Assembly: GCF_900115085.1 (NCBI RefSeq)
Contig: NZ_FOVF01000008.1
Span: 1 to 64,000, forward strand
Source of the DNA: Dokdonella immobilis
Lineage (GTDB): Bacteria > Pseudomonadota > Gammaproteobacteria > Xanthomonadales > Rhodanobacteraceae
DNA: 64,000 nt
Reading direction: 5' to 3'
Both the position numbers and the translations under genes were made by a program. The notes under the pieces were generated by a model. That model searched no databases. It was not told the origin of the DNA and saw only the letters and a list, made by a program, of their open reading frames with translations. Below, piece after piece: positions 8,518-16,581 of the stretch (its first letter is position 1; every line of letters begins with the position of its first letter).

Positions 8518-8967
8518 CTAGCGATCCATGACGAGCAGGGTCGAGGTGGCCGACGCGAGCAATCGGCCTTCGCCGTCGATGAGCCGGGCCTCGGAAAAGG
8601 CGACCCGACGTCCGCAGGTGATGACCTTGCCTTCCGCGCGCACGCGTCCGGTCTGTCCGGTCATGGCCTTGTGCAGGGCGATCTTGAGTTCGAGTGTCGT
8701 ATAAGCCTGCGTTGCGCTGAGTTTGGTGTGCACGGCGCAGCCGCAGGCCGAGTCGAGCAGGGTCGCGAAGTAGCCGCCGTGCACAATGCCCATCGGGTTG
8801 TAGGCATGCGGCCCGGGCGTGCCTTCGAAGACGGCGAGGCCGTCGCCGACTTCGACGAGGTCGAAATCGAGCGAATCGGCGATGCCGGGACGGCGACCGG
8901 AGGCGATGAATGCCTGCAGCTGGGCGAGGCCGTCGAGACCCGCGCCGATCGTTGCGACCATGCTCAT
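8518..8967 (-). CDS. PaaI-family thioesterase (hotdog fold)
   Basis: A 149-residue single hotdog domain of the PaaI/YbgC-like thioesterase group. The core is MGIVHGGYFATLLDSACGCAV, the family's HGG turn plus the helix carrying the catalytic acidic residue. These enzymes hydrolyse acyl-CoA thioesters, often aromatic or phenylacetyl-type, in the cytoplasm. ATG 8967 overlaps the TetR stop in an ATGA, indicating translational coupling. The regulator plus thioesterase plus SDR set suggests a small inducible acyl-CoA or xenobiotic operon, but the ligand is unknown. Confidence 0.87.
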   Translation of the reverse strand: MSMVATIGAGLDGLAQLQAFIASGRRPGIADSLDFDLVEVGDGLAVFEGTPGPHAYNPMGIVHGGYFATLLDSACGCAVHTKLSATQAYTTLELKIALHKAMTGQTGRVRAEGKVITCGRRVAFSEARLIDGEGRLLASATSTLLVMDR

Positions 8968-9557
8968 GTTTCGGTCTCCAGTTCGAGCCTGCGTATCAGG
9001 GCGTGTTTGGATGCAGCGAGGATTGCATCGGATTGCTCGTTGTCGGTTTCGATGCGCGCGATCGAAAGGGCGCCGACCAGTTCGGCCACCGTCGAACGCG
9101 CCAGCGCCGGAGCATCGCTGCGCCCCAGCGCGCGCAACTGCGCGGCGATGAAGTCGGTGAGGTGGCCGACGCCGCGCGAAAACTTCCGGCGTGCGTCCGC
9201 AGGCAAACGCGGCAGGTCGGCGGCGAGGGCGGCGATTGGACAACCGCTTTCGCAGGCATCGCGATGCGCTTTCGACAGGTAGAACGCGACATAGGCGGCG
9301 AGCACGCGGGCCGGATCCTTTCCAGCCGCGGATTCGACCAGGCGCGTGCGGGCCTGGTCGAACATGTGCTCAATGGCGTCGGCGATGAGCGCGTCCTTGG
9401 ACGCGAAATGGGCGTAGAAGCCGCCATGGGTGAGCCCGGCCTCGGCCATCACGCCGGCCACGCCGATGCGATCGGGGCCCGCGGCGCGGATTGCCCTGGC
9501 CGCCACGTCGAGGACCCTTTCGCGCGTCTTCTGCTTGTGTGCCTTGTCGTATCGCAT
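8964..9557 (-). CDS. TetR/AcrR family transcriptional regulator
   Basis: A 197-residue regulator with an N-terminal TetR helix-turn-helix: KTRERVLDVAARAIRAAG, then VAGVMAEAGLTHGGFYAHF and SKDALIADAI. The C-terminal ligand domain contains ACESGCPIAALAADLPR, typical of the TetR subgroup that senses electrophiles or acyl compounds through cysteines. It is the first gene of the operon (4-nt overlap with the thioesterase), so it likely autorepresses and controls the downstream thioesterase and SDR. The 160 bp upstream hold no recognisable gene. Confidence 0.88.
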   Translation of the reverse strand: MRYDKAHKQKTRERVLDVAARAIRAAGPDRIGVAGVMAEAGLTHGGFYAHFASKDALIADAIEHMFDQARTRLVESAAGKDPARVLAAYVAFYLSKAHRDACESGCPIAALAADLPRLPADARRKFSRGVGHLTDFIAAQLRALGRSDAPALARSTVAELVGALSIARIETDNEQSDAILAASKHALIRRLELETET

Positions 9558-9718
9558 CGGCGTTCGGGCTTTGATATGACCAACATCATACTATGAAATC
9601 ATTGCCCGTGGTGATTCGGTCATCCAGGCTCGATCCAGCGTCGAGGAGGCCGGGCCCAGACGGGCGCAGGCCCTTCCGGGCGGCCTCGTTCCGCCTGGAT
9701 CCGATGCGATTCGGCGGA

Positions 9719-10099
9719 TCAGCGCTCCGTGCCGGAGCGATCACGCAGCAGCGAAACCTGCAGCTCTATGCGCTTCAGTTCACGCAGCAGCCGGTTCGTT
9801 TCCATTCGATTGCCCATGAAGGTCTTGCAGAGCATGGTGACCTGGAACAGGAATAGCGCGGCGACGCCCCATCTGACTGCCGCGATCGCATCTGGAGTTG
9901 CGGACATTTGCCATAGCGCATAAAGCCCGGCGAGGAAGGCCATGCCACTGGCCAGCACCAGCACCCAGATGATCCAGGCCAGTGGGCTGCGCAACAATCC
10001 GAAGGCCTGCGCGAGATAGCCGGGCTCGGCATGGCTGGCGAGCAGGGCACGGTCTTCGTCGCTCAGGGCCTGGCCAATCAGGTCGTCGATCTTGTTCAT
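9719..10099 (-). CDS. Small membrane protein (DUF6768-like), sigma-factor partner
   Basis: A 126-residue protein with two transmembrane segments (about 37-60, LAWIIWVLVLASGMAFLAG, and about 76-95, WGVAALFLFQVTMLC) and a short C-terminal coiled region (METNRLLRELKRIELQVSLL). The start overlaps the ECF sigma gene stop in ATGA. Small two-helix proteins of this kind often follow ECF sigma genes in Lysobacterales and may act as membrane anti-sigma or accessory factors; that role is inferred from position. No zinc-binding anti-sigma motif is present. Confidence 0.75.
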   Translation of the reverse strand: MNKIDDLIGQALSDEDRALLASHAEPGYLAQAFGLLRSPLAWIIWVLVLASGMAFLAGLYALWQMSATPDAIAAVRWGVAALFLFQVTMLCKTFMGNRMETNRLLRELKRIELQVSLLRDRSGTER

Positions 10100-10653
10100 C
10101 GGTGTTCTCCTTCCAGTAGCGCATGGACTTTGCGCCGTGCATGCATGAGCCGGGTCTTCACAGTTCCCGGTGGAACGTCGGTCGCGATGGCGATTTCCGC
10201 CACGCTGAGTTGATCGATGTAGAACAGGGCCAGGGCCGCGCGTTGCGGTCCTGGCAGCGCGTCGATCGCATCGATGACGATGGCCAGCTCGGTTTTGAAC
10301 TCGCCGCCGACGCTCTCCGGTGCGGGCGAATCGACCTCTGCTGCCGACTCCTCGGCAACCAGCGGCGAGCGGTCACTGCGCCGGCATTCACGCTGGCAGC
10401 GGCGTGTCGCAATGCGGTAGGCCCAGGCCGGAAACGCGGCGACATCGTCCAGCCGCGAAAGCCCGCGCAGGATCTCGAGCCAGGCCTCCTGAACCATGTC
10501 GCGGGCGCGGTCGGCGTCACCGAGCAGGCGCCAGGCGTGGCGATGCAGGCGCGGCTGCCAGCGTGCGACGAGGCGCGACCGCGCCCTGCGATCGCCCGTC
10601 ACCGCGGCGGCCACCAGGAACTCGTCATAGATGCGCTCGCTTGGCCGATTCAC
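10096..10653 (-). CDS. ECF-type RNA polymerase sigma factor
   Basis: A sigma-70 family protein of the extracytoplasmic-function class. Region 2 is seen as ARSRLVARWQPRLHRHAWRL, then ARDMVQEAWLEILRG and FPAWAYRIATRRC; region 4 as LPGPQRAALALFYIDQLSV and TDVPPGTVKTRLMHARRK. GTG 10653 is chosen because GAAGG lies seven bases before it; a TTG at 10686 would add 11 residues. The 3' end overlaps the gene for a small two-helix membrane protein. Its regulon cannot be read from this window. ECF factors are usually held by a partner and released by envelope or redox signals. Confidence 0.87.
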   Translation of the reverse strand: MNRPSERIYDEFLVAAAVTGDRRARSRLVARWQPRLHRHAWRLLGDADRARDMVQEAWLEILRGLSRLDDVAAFPAWAYRIATRRCQRECRRSDRSPLVAEESAAEVDSPAPESVGGEFKTELAIVIDAIDALPGPQRAALALFYIDQLSVAEIAIATDVPPGTVKTRLMHARRKVHALLEGEHR

Positions 10654-10820
10654 CGGTCTGCCTTCGAAGCTGTTGTCGTTATTCAAGGTGCGCCGAGGAA
10701 GGCATCCGGTTCAATCGAGCCGACGGCGGAGCACTCAGCCAGCATCTCACGCTCGGCCAGACAGGTTGGCCGATCCGATTCGTGCACGACGCGCCACGAG
10801 GTGCCCGCAATCGCCTGGGC

Positions 10821-11678
10821 TCAGTTGCTGAAGGCGGCAGGTGCGGCCAGTGGCGCGCGCTCGGGCGTATCGATCCTGAGGGTCTCCGCGGCCGGCAGCG
10901 GCTGGCCCCGAAAGAAGGCCAGGGCAACCGCATTGCAGGAGTTCACGGCATCGAACGGCGTTCCGTGGCGCGAGCCGCCGACCACGGCGAACTTCGCACC
11001 GAAGCGTTCGGCGTATTCGCGCTTTTCGGACAGGGGTGTGTAGTCGTGCTCGCCGGCCAGCATCAGCATCTCGCTTTGCAGACCCGGCAGCCGATCGAGC
11101 GCGCACCAGTGCGCCAGCGCGCGCACGGTATCGAGATAGGGCACGCGCGGCGCATTGCCGACCACTTCGAGTACACGCCGTCGCATCGGCGCTTGGTGCG
11201 GCTCGCGAAAGAGACGCCTTGCGGCGAGACTGGCCAGGCGGCGCATACCGAGGCCGCGTACGATGGCGACCTGGCTGACCAGCTCCATGCGCTTGCGCCA
11301 GCTGTCGAGCCGGTATGAAGGCAAGGTGTTGATCGTCATCAGCCGCGCCACCGCGTACGGTCGCTGCAGGGCCATTTCCATGGCCACCGCGCCGCCGAGC
11401 GAGAATCCCAGCAGATGGCTGCGCTCTATCCCGAGGTCATCGAGCAGCGCCCAGTTGTCTGCGGCGAACTGGGCGATCGAATACGGCCCCGGCGGCGCGT
11501 CACTGCGTCCCGAGCCGCGCAGGTCGGGTGCTATGAGTCGGAAGTGGTCGCCCAGTGGGGCCGCCTGGAAGGCCCAGTCTGCGCTGCTTGAACCGAGACC
11601 GTGCAACAGCACGAGGGGATCGCCACGGCCATGATCGCGATAGTGGACGCGCAACCCGCTGATCTGCTGATACGGCAT
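10821..11678 (-). CDS. Alpha/beta fold hydrolase
   Basis: A 285-residue alpha/beta hydrolase. The oxyanion region is LLHGLGSSSADW, the nucleophile elbow is GFSLGGAVAM (S93), the acid is in AGEHDYTPL, and the histidine is in GGSRHGTPFD. The cap region is short and helical. The fold covers esterases, haloperoxidases and C-C bond hydrolases; the substrate is not identifiable. No signal peptide. The C-terminal half has a broken duplicate at 7372-7769, so this is the intact source or sister copy. The following gap to the VOC gene (274 bp) holds nothing recognisable. Confidence 0.87.
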   Translation of the reverse strand: MPYQQISGLRVHYRDHGRGDPLVLLHGLGSSSADWAFQAAPLGDHFRLIAPDLRGSGRSDAPPGPYSIAQFAADNWALLDDLGIERSHLLGFSLGGAVAMEMALQRPYAVARLMTINTLPSYRLDSWRKRMELVSQVAIVRGLGMRRLASLAARRLFREPHQAPMRRRVLEVVGNAPRVPYLDTVRALAHWCALDRLPGLQSEMLMLAGEHDYTPLSEKREYAERFGAKFAVVGGSRHGTPFDAVNSCNAVALAFFRGQPLPAAETLRIDTPERAPLAAPAAFSN

Positions 11679-11952
11679 GCGCCCAACTTAACAGGTTGTG
11701 ATGCACCGCACCATTGGTCGCGCTGACCGGAACGCCTCGGTGACTGCCGTCGCAGGTAAACATCGGTGGCAGTGCCACGGGAAATCCGCTCGGGCCACAT
11801 CCCTGTGGACGTTGTCCTTGGTCGCGGAGTCTGGCCCCCGAATGCGAACGGCCGATGACAGCTCCGGGACAAGCGTGACGTGGTCGCCATCAAACCCCGC
11901 CCTGCCGATTCACGCGGACGCGGGCGGCGCACAGAGAATCGTTGCCGGACGC

Positions 11953-12339
11953 TCAGCGCGGTAGCTGATAGATCTGGATCAGGTTGCCGCAGGTATCGGA
12001 AAACACCGCGATCGTGACCGGTCCGGCATCCGTCGGCTCGCGTGTGAAAGCGACGCCGAGACCATCCAGCCTGGCATGCTCCTCTTCGATGTCATCGACC
12101 TCGAAAGCGGTCGCCGGAATGCCCTGGGCAAGCAGTGCCTGTTGATAGGTTTTCGCAGCGGGATTCGCGTTCGGCTCCAGCGACAGTTCGGCATCGCCGC
12201 CTTCCGGCGAGCGCACCGTGAGCCAGCGGTATTCGCCCATCGGAATCTCGACGCTCTTCACGAACCCGAGTACCTCGGTGTAGAACTTCAGCGCCTTGTC
12301 CTGGTCGTCGACGAAAATCGAGTTGAGCCGAATCCTCAT
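11953..12339 (-). CDS. VOC family (glyoxalase-like) protein
   Basis: A 128-residue vicinal oxygen chelate protein made of two beta-alpha-beta-beta-beta units: SIFVDDQDKALKFYTEVLGF at the N-terminus and VAFTREPTDAGPVTIAVFSD with the closing GNLIQIYQL strand. Members include glyoxalase-like lyases, dioxygenases and resistance proteins. ATG 12339 overlaps the AraC stop by 4 nt, making it the last gene of a coupled egtB-egtD-araC-VOC cluster. A role in ergothioneine chemistry is only suggested by position; AraC-VOC pairs also occur alone. Confidence 0.85.
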   Translation of the reverse strand: MRIRLNSIFVDDQDKALKFYTEVLGFVKSVEIPMGEYRWLTVRSPEGGDAELSLEPNANPAAKTYQQALLAQGIPATAFEVDDIEEEHARLDGLGVAFTREPTDAGPVTIAVFSDTCGNLIQIYQLPR

Positions 12340-12836
12340 GCGGGTTCCTCGCGTGTTGGCTGGGTAAGCGAGTGTTGCAGGACCGGCGCTCGAATGCTTC
12401 TCCAGAAGTGCTCGTCGGTTCGCGCCCAGGCGGCCTCCAGCAGGCTCATGCAGCCTGGATGGAGATCGCGCTCCATGCATGGCGTCAAGGAGCCGGCCGA
12501 CCAGAGGCGGCGCCGGGCGGCCTGCGGCGACTCGCCCATGCGGCGGCGGTATAGGCTGCTGAAACTGCCGAGGCTCGAATAGCCGAGCTGAAAGCAGACC
12601 TCGGTCACCGAAGCGTGCCCCCCAGCCAGCAACTCGCGCGCCCGCAGCAGGCGCTGGCGAATGCGCAGCTGGTTTGGGCTTTCCCCGGAGACGAGCTGGA
12701 ACCGGCGCATGAAATGGAAGCGTGACATCTGCGCGATCTCGGCAAGCTCGGCAATCCGGGGCAGCGGGCCGTCGAGACCCAGGGCCTCCCGGGCCCGCGA
12801 AAGGCGGGTCAACTCGGAATGGGTCAGTACCGGCAT
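12336..12836 (-). CDS. Short AraC-type HTH regulator
   Basis: A 166-residue protein that is essentially only the AraC DNA-binding domain: LAEIAQMSRFHFMRRFQLV, then SPNQLRIRQRLLRARELL, and VTEVCFQLGYSSLGSFSSL with YRRRMGESP. The usual 150-180 residue ligand-binding domain is absent. The 50 C-terminal residues (ERDLHPGCMSLLEAAWARTD) match no domain I recognise. ATG 12836 lies 44 bp after egtD and the stop overlaps the VOC gene start. It may control the VOC gene or the whole operon. Confidence 0.85.
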   Translation of the reverse strand: MPVLTHSELTRLSRAREALGLDGPLPRIAELAEIAQMSRFHFMRRFQLVSGESPNQLRIRQRLLRARELLAGGHASVTEVCFQLGYSSLGSFSSLYRRRMGESPQAARRRLWSAGSLTPCMERDLHPGCMSLLEAAWARTDEHFWRSIRAPVLQHSLTQPTREEPA

Positions 12837-12880
12837 CGCTGCGCTTGCCTCAGGGCTTGCCTCGAGCCTGCATCCGACAC

Positions 12881-13849
12881 TCAGGCCCGCTCGAGCATCT
12901 GCACGGCGAACCAGTCGTTCGCGTCGGTCCAGCTGTGCACGACGCGCAGACCGGCGCGGGCGGCCATCGCGCAGAACTCGACCTGCGAATACTTGCAGCT
13001 GTATTCGACCAGCATGGCCTCTTCGGCCGCGAATGCGATCTCGCGGTTGCCGATTCGCACGCGCTGCTCGATGGTGCTGACGATGTGCGTCTCGATGCGT
13101 CCGGCCATCGGGTTGTAGTGGGCGCGATGGCGGAATCGGCGCAGGTCGAAATCGGCATCGAGTTCCCGATTGATCCGCGCCAGCAGGTTCAGGGTGAAAT
13201 CGCGCGTCACCCCGGCGGCGTCGTTGTAGGCCGCTTCGAGCAGGGCCGGATCCTTCTTCAGGTCGATGCCGACGATGGCGGCACCGTTGCGGCCCATCTC
13301 GATGCACATCGTGCGCAGCAGGCCGATCGCCTCGCGCTGCTCGAAGTTGCCGAGCGTGGAGCCGGGAAAGAACACCACAGTGCGGGTCGAGGCCTGTTCC
13401 GGGCTCGGCAGCTCCACCGGCTGGGTGAAATCGGCGGTGACCGGCAGCATGTCGACGTCGGGAAATTCCTCGGCGAGATTCTCGACGCTGGCGTTGAGCG
13501 CGCTCGGCGAGATCTCGACCGGCACATAGCCGACCGGCTCCTCCATCGCATCGAGGAGCAGGCGCGTCTTGATACCGGCACCGCTGCCATACTCGACGAG
13601 CAGGGCGCGCGGTCCGATCGCGCGCGCGATGTCGGCGGCGTGGTCCTGCAGGATCGAAAGCTCGGTACGGGTCAGGTAGTACTCGGGCTGCTCGCAGATC
13701 TGCTCGAACAGTTCCGATCCACGCGCGTCGTAGAAATATTTCGAGGCGATGCGCTTGGGTGTCTGGGCCAGCCCGTGCAAGACGTCGGCGGCGAATTCGT
13801 CGACGGGCCGCTGTTGCGGTAGCGCCTGCGCAGTGCTCGCTTTGCTCAT
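12881..13849 (-). CDS. egtD: L-histidine N-alpha-methyltransferase EgtD
   Basis: A 322-residue SAM-dependent methyltransferase of the DUF2260/EgtD family. It trimethylates histidine to hercynine, the first step of ergothioneine synthesis, in the cytoplasm. Visible family signatures are SKYFYDARGSELFEQIC, then PEYYLTRTELSIL, the SAM loop LLVEYGSGAGIKTRLLL (about 84-100), and FFPGSTLGNF. Length is standard. Its start overlaps the egtB stop in ATGA. The egtB-egtD pairing makes the assignment strong. No egtA, egtC or egtE gene is seen nearby. Confidence 0.93.
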   Translation of the reverse strand: MSKASTAQALPQQRPVDEFAADVLHGLAQTPKRIASKYFYDARGSELFEQICEQPEYYLTRTELSILQDHAADIARAIGPRALLVEYGSGAGIKTRLLLDAMEEPVGYVPVEISPSALNASVENLAEEFPDVDMLPVTADFTQPVELPSPEQASTRTVVFFPGSTLGNFEQREAIGLLRTMCIEMGRNGAAIVGIDLKKDPALLEAAYNDAAGVTRDFTLNLLARINRELDADFDLRRFRHRAHYNPMAGRIETHIVSTIEQRVRIGNREIAFAAEEAMLVEYSCKYSQVEFCAMAARAGLRVVHSWTDANDWFAVQMLERA

Positions 13850-15129
13850 AGGTCCTTCCCGAGACGCAGCCCCATGAATTGCCAGCGATCGGCCGGGGCA
13901 AAGAAATTGCGGTAGCTGGCCCGCATGTGGCTGGCGGGCGTCGCGCATGATCCTCCGCGCAACACGAACTGGCCACACATGAACTTGCCGTTGTATTCAC
14001 CCAGGGCACCGGCCGGCGGCCGATAACCCGGATAACTGACGTAAGGACTCGCGGTCCATTCCCAGACGTCGCCGAACAGCTGGCGCGGGCCCGCGCCGGC
14101 GCCGCCCGAACAGGGATGAAGCTGACCGGACTCGACGAAATTTCCTTTCGTCGGGTCGAAGGTCTGGGCACAGGCCTCCCATTCGGCCTCGGTAGGCAGG
14201 CGCGCGCCGGCCCAGCGTGCATAGGCATCGGCTTCGAAGAAGCTGACATGGCAGACCGGCGCGTTGGCATCGATTTCACGCTCGCCGGCGAGGGTGAACT
14301 CGCTGTCCAGCGACTCGGACCAGTACAGCGGTCGCGCCCAGCCGCGCTCGCAAACCGTATTCCAGCCTTCCGACAGCCACAGGGTCGGCGTGCGATAGCC
14401 GCCATCACGGATGAACGCGGCGAATTCGGCATTGTTGACCGGTCGGTTGGCGATCGCATGCGGATGAAGCAGGGTGCGATGGCGCGGCGTCTCGCAATCG
14501 AAGGCGAACCCGGAGCCATCGGCGCCGATCTCGACGATGCCTTGCCGGCCCTCGATGAATTCGAGTTTCGTCGGCCGCGAGGGCGGGCGTTCGCGCGCTG
14601 CACGAAACGCGGGGCGCAGCGGGTTCAATGAAAACAGATGCTTGATGTCGGTCAGCACAAGCTCCTGGTGCTGCTGTTCGTGGTTCAGTCCGAGCGTGGC
14701 CAGCGCCCCGAGTTCGGCATCGAATTCGCCACCGAGCAGCAGTCCCATGCGTTCGTCGATGCGCGCGCGATAGGCCAGCACCTGGGCCAGGCCGGGACGG
14801 GTCAGCAGGCCGCGTTGCGGACGCGCGTGCATCGGCCCGACCGACTGATAGTAGGAATTGAACAGGTACAGCCAGTCCGGATCGAACGGCGCATAGCTCT
14901 CGTCGCGCGCCAGCACGAACTGCTCGAAGAACCAGGTCGTATGGGCCAGATGCCACTTGACCGGACTCGTCTCCGGCATCGACTGCGGAACCGTATCCTC
15001 GGCACTGAGGTCGGCGATCAGATCCATCGACGCGTGGCGCACGCGGCGGTAGCGCTCGGCCAGCGCCTCGGCGCCGGATCCATTCACTGCCGAGGCCGGC
15101 GAGAATGAAGATGAATCGGACTCAAGCAT
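13846..15129 (-). CDS. egtB: Ergothioneine sulfoxide synthase EgtB
   Basis: A 427-residue non-heme iron enzyme that couples hercynine to a thiol (gamma-glutamylcysteine or cysteine) with oxygen, giving the sulfoxide precursor of ergothioneine. The N-terminal DinB-like domain supplies candidate iron ligands: the histidines of KWHLAHTTWF (H60/H63) and of LNHEQQHQEL (H150, H154). The C-terminal half is a formylglycine-generating-enzyme-like sulfatase-modifying domain (WEWTASPYVSYPGY, FVLRGGSCAT, YRNFFAPADRWQFMGLRL). ATG 15129 begins just before the conserved domain. First gene of the overlapping operon with egtD. Choice of thiol donor cannot be read directly. Confidence 0.93.
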   Translation of the reverse strand: MLESDSSSFSPASAVNGSGAEALAERYRRVRHASMDLIADLSAEDTVPQSMPETSPVKWHLAHTTWFFEQFVLARDESYAPFDPDWLYLFNSYYQSVGPMHARPQRGLLTRPGLAQVLAYRARIDERMGLLLGGEFDAELGALATLGLNHEQQHQELVLTDIKHLFSLNPLRPAFRAARERPPSRPTKLEFIEGRQGIVEIGADGSGFAFDCETPRHRTLLHPHAIANRPVNNAEFAAFIRDGGYRTPTLWLSEGWNTVCERGWARPLYWSESLDSEFTLAGEREIDANAPVCHVSFFEADAYARWAGARLPTEAEWEACAQTFDPTKGNFVESGQLHPCSGGAGAGPRQLFGDVWEWTASPYVSYPGYRPPAGALGEYNGKFMCGQFVLRGGSCATPASHMRASYRNFFAPADRWQFMGLRLGKDL

Positions 15130-15296
15130 GACGGGCCTCCGCGTGCCGGGTGGATGCATTCTCCACAGGCTGTGTTTACCGCAAGTGAAAGCGCCTCGCC
15201 CGAGGCACCCGGGCGCCGACACGTATGCACGGCCGCGAATACGTGGGGGCGTGGTTGCCTGCTTGCAACGCCTTGGGCGGTGTATGCGAACGACGA

Positions 15297-15911
15297 TCAG
15301 TGGTCAAGGAACTCGACGACCCCGGTCTCCAGCGAGTATTCGGCGCCGACGACCCGCAGGCCATCGTCATGAATGAGTTGTTCAAGTATTTCCGAACCAT
15401 GCCGGAGCTGGTTCACCGACATCCGGATATTGTTGCGCACCGATCGACGCACGAGCTCGTCGTGGTCGTGCGCGAGTTCGGTTCCCATCAGTGCCTCGAC
15501 GGACGGACGCACGCGATCGACGATCGAGCGCAGGTTGCGCGATTGATCCTCGCTGGGGCGGGCGAGCTGGTCAATCGTCGCCAGTATCGCGCCGCATTGG
15601 GTGTGGCCGAGCACGACGACCAGCCGCGCGCCGTGCTGTTCCGCGGAGAATTCGACGCTGCCGACCTGCGAGGGCGCCACGATATTGCCGGCGACACGGA
15701 TCACGAAGAGGTCGCCGAGCCCCTGGTCGAAGACGATTTCCGCCGGCACCCGCGAATCCGAACAGCCGAGGATGATCGCGAACGGTTGCTGGCCGGTGGC
15801 CAGCTCGCGCCTGCGCGACTGGCCGGTCAGGGCGCCGCTGCCGCCGATTTCGGCGACGAAGCGGGCGTTGCCTTCGCGCAATCGTTCCAGAGCCTCGTCT
15901 GCTGAAATCAT
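15297..15911 (-). CDS. Beta-class carbonic anhydrase
   Basis: A 204-residue beta-carbonic anhydrase interconverting CO2 and bicarbonate. The zinc ligands and catalytic dyad are visible: C50, D52 and R54 in GCSDSRVPAE, and H103 and C106 in LGHTQCGAI; VIRVAGNIV is the family signature between. No signal peptide, so cytoplasmic. It lies 167 bp upstream of egtB on the same strand but probably is a separate unit. It may supply or use bicarbonate delivered by the DabAB transporter encoded at 47.7-51.7 kb, though the two loci are 32 kb apart. Confidence 0.93.
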   Translation of the reverse strand: MISADEALERLREGNARFVAEIGGSGALTGQSRRRELATGQQPFAIILGCSDSRVPAEIVFDQGLGDLFVIRVAGNIVAPSQVGSVEFSAEQHGARLVVVLGHTQCGAILATIDQLARPSEDQSRNLRSIVDRVRPSVEALMGTELAHDHDELVRRSVRNNIRMSVNQLRHGSEILEQLIHDDGLRVVGAEYSLETGVVEFLDH

Positions 15912-16024
15912 GCGCTTCTCATCCGGACACCGGGGAAATCAGTTTGCCATTGTGCGGCATCGAAAGCATTGTAGGAAGCCGCATCGCTGGAGACGCCCTG
16001 CACCTGCGTGGAGACGGTCAAAAT

Positions 16025-16059
16025 CAAAATGGATCCCGGCCTGCGCCGGGATGACGGTG
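16025..16059. repeat. Dispersed hairpin repeat, copy 1
   Basis: A short palindromic unit, ATCCCGGCCTGCGCCGGGAT, flanked by AAAATGG and GACGGTG. A second copy is at 16427-16462. The unit is known as a widespread intergenic repeat in proteobacterial genomes; it codes for nothing. Confidence 0.75.
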
Positions 16060-16152
16060 CGGAGAGTTGGGGTTCGGCGCGCTGACGTATCGTTGAGCGA
16101 AGGAGCCTCGCGGCTGAATCAACAACGAAGCCGCAACGCGTCGAAAGCCATC

Positions 16153-16338
16153 GAAACCCGCGCCGTCTGTCGCGCTCTTCGTAAGAGCGCCTTCAGGCGC
16201 GATGCTTTTGAATACGATGCGAGGAAGAGCATCGCGGCTGAAGCCGCTCCTACAACGGAGCGGGCACGCGGCACCGGCGACCGAAACCCGCGCCGCCTGT
16301 CGCGCTCTTCGTAGGAGCGCCTTCAGGCGCGATGCTCT
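16153..16338. repeat. REP/REPIN cluster
   Basis: Two near-identical 56-bp direct repeats (16153-16208 and 16283-16338) each contain a REP core of the GTAGGAGCG-CTTCAGGCGCGATGC type (16181-16206 and 16311-16336). Between them an inverted REP, GCATCGCGGCTGAAGCCGC, sits at 16229-16253. The inverted pair forms a REPIN-like unit. REPs of this class are mobilised by RAYT (TnpA-REP) transposases; none is encoded here. Confidence 0.75.
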
Positions 16339-16426
16339 TGATCAACGCCCAGGGATCTCCAATCCGCAAACAGGACCATTGCGGCTGAAGCGGCGGCATC
16401 CGGGCGGTCTGTCAGGAAGGGCAAAG

Positions 16427-16462
16427 TCAAAATGGATCCCGGCCTGCGCCGGGATGACGGTG
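16427..16462. repeat. Dispersed hairpin repeat, copy 2
   Basis: Same unit and flanks as 16025-16059 (TCAAAATGG before, GATGACGGTG after), in the same orientation about 400 bp away. The two copies bracket the REP cluster. Confidence 0.75.
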
Positions 16463-16581
16463 AGGGGTACCAGCGCGGCCGCGTCGGAATTCCGGCGCGG
16501 CGAATGTGCTCGACCGCGTGCCATGAACGGCTTGCGAAATCCGGCGCGAGCTTTGATGGCGTTTACGGCGTTGCCGCTACG

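Larger units (their letters stand above)
15912..16581. other. 670-bp intergenic region filled with short dispersed repeats
   Basis: No gene is supported here. The region holds three REP-type palindromes, two copies of a GGATCCCGGCC-type hairpin repeat, and one 56-bp direct duplication, itemised separately. Such clusters mark non-coding, transcription-terminal spaces in Lysobacterales and Pseudomonas genomes. Confidence 0.7.

Noticed and set aside
13997-14603. Alternative frames in the egtB region
   Set aside because: The egtB frame carries both iron-ligand motifs and the sulfatase-modifying domain; others are shadows.
16025-16462. Repeat cluster considered as a CRISPR array
   Set aside because: Repeats are unevenly spaced, of two unrelated types and partly inverted; no regular spacers and no cas genes.
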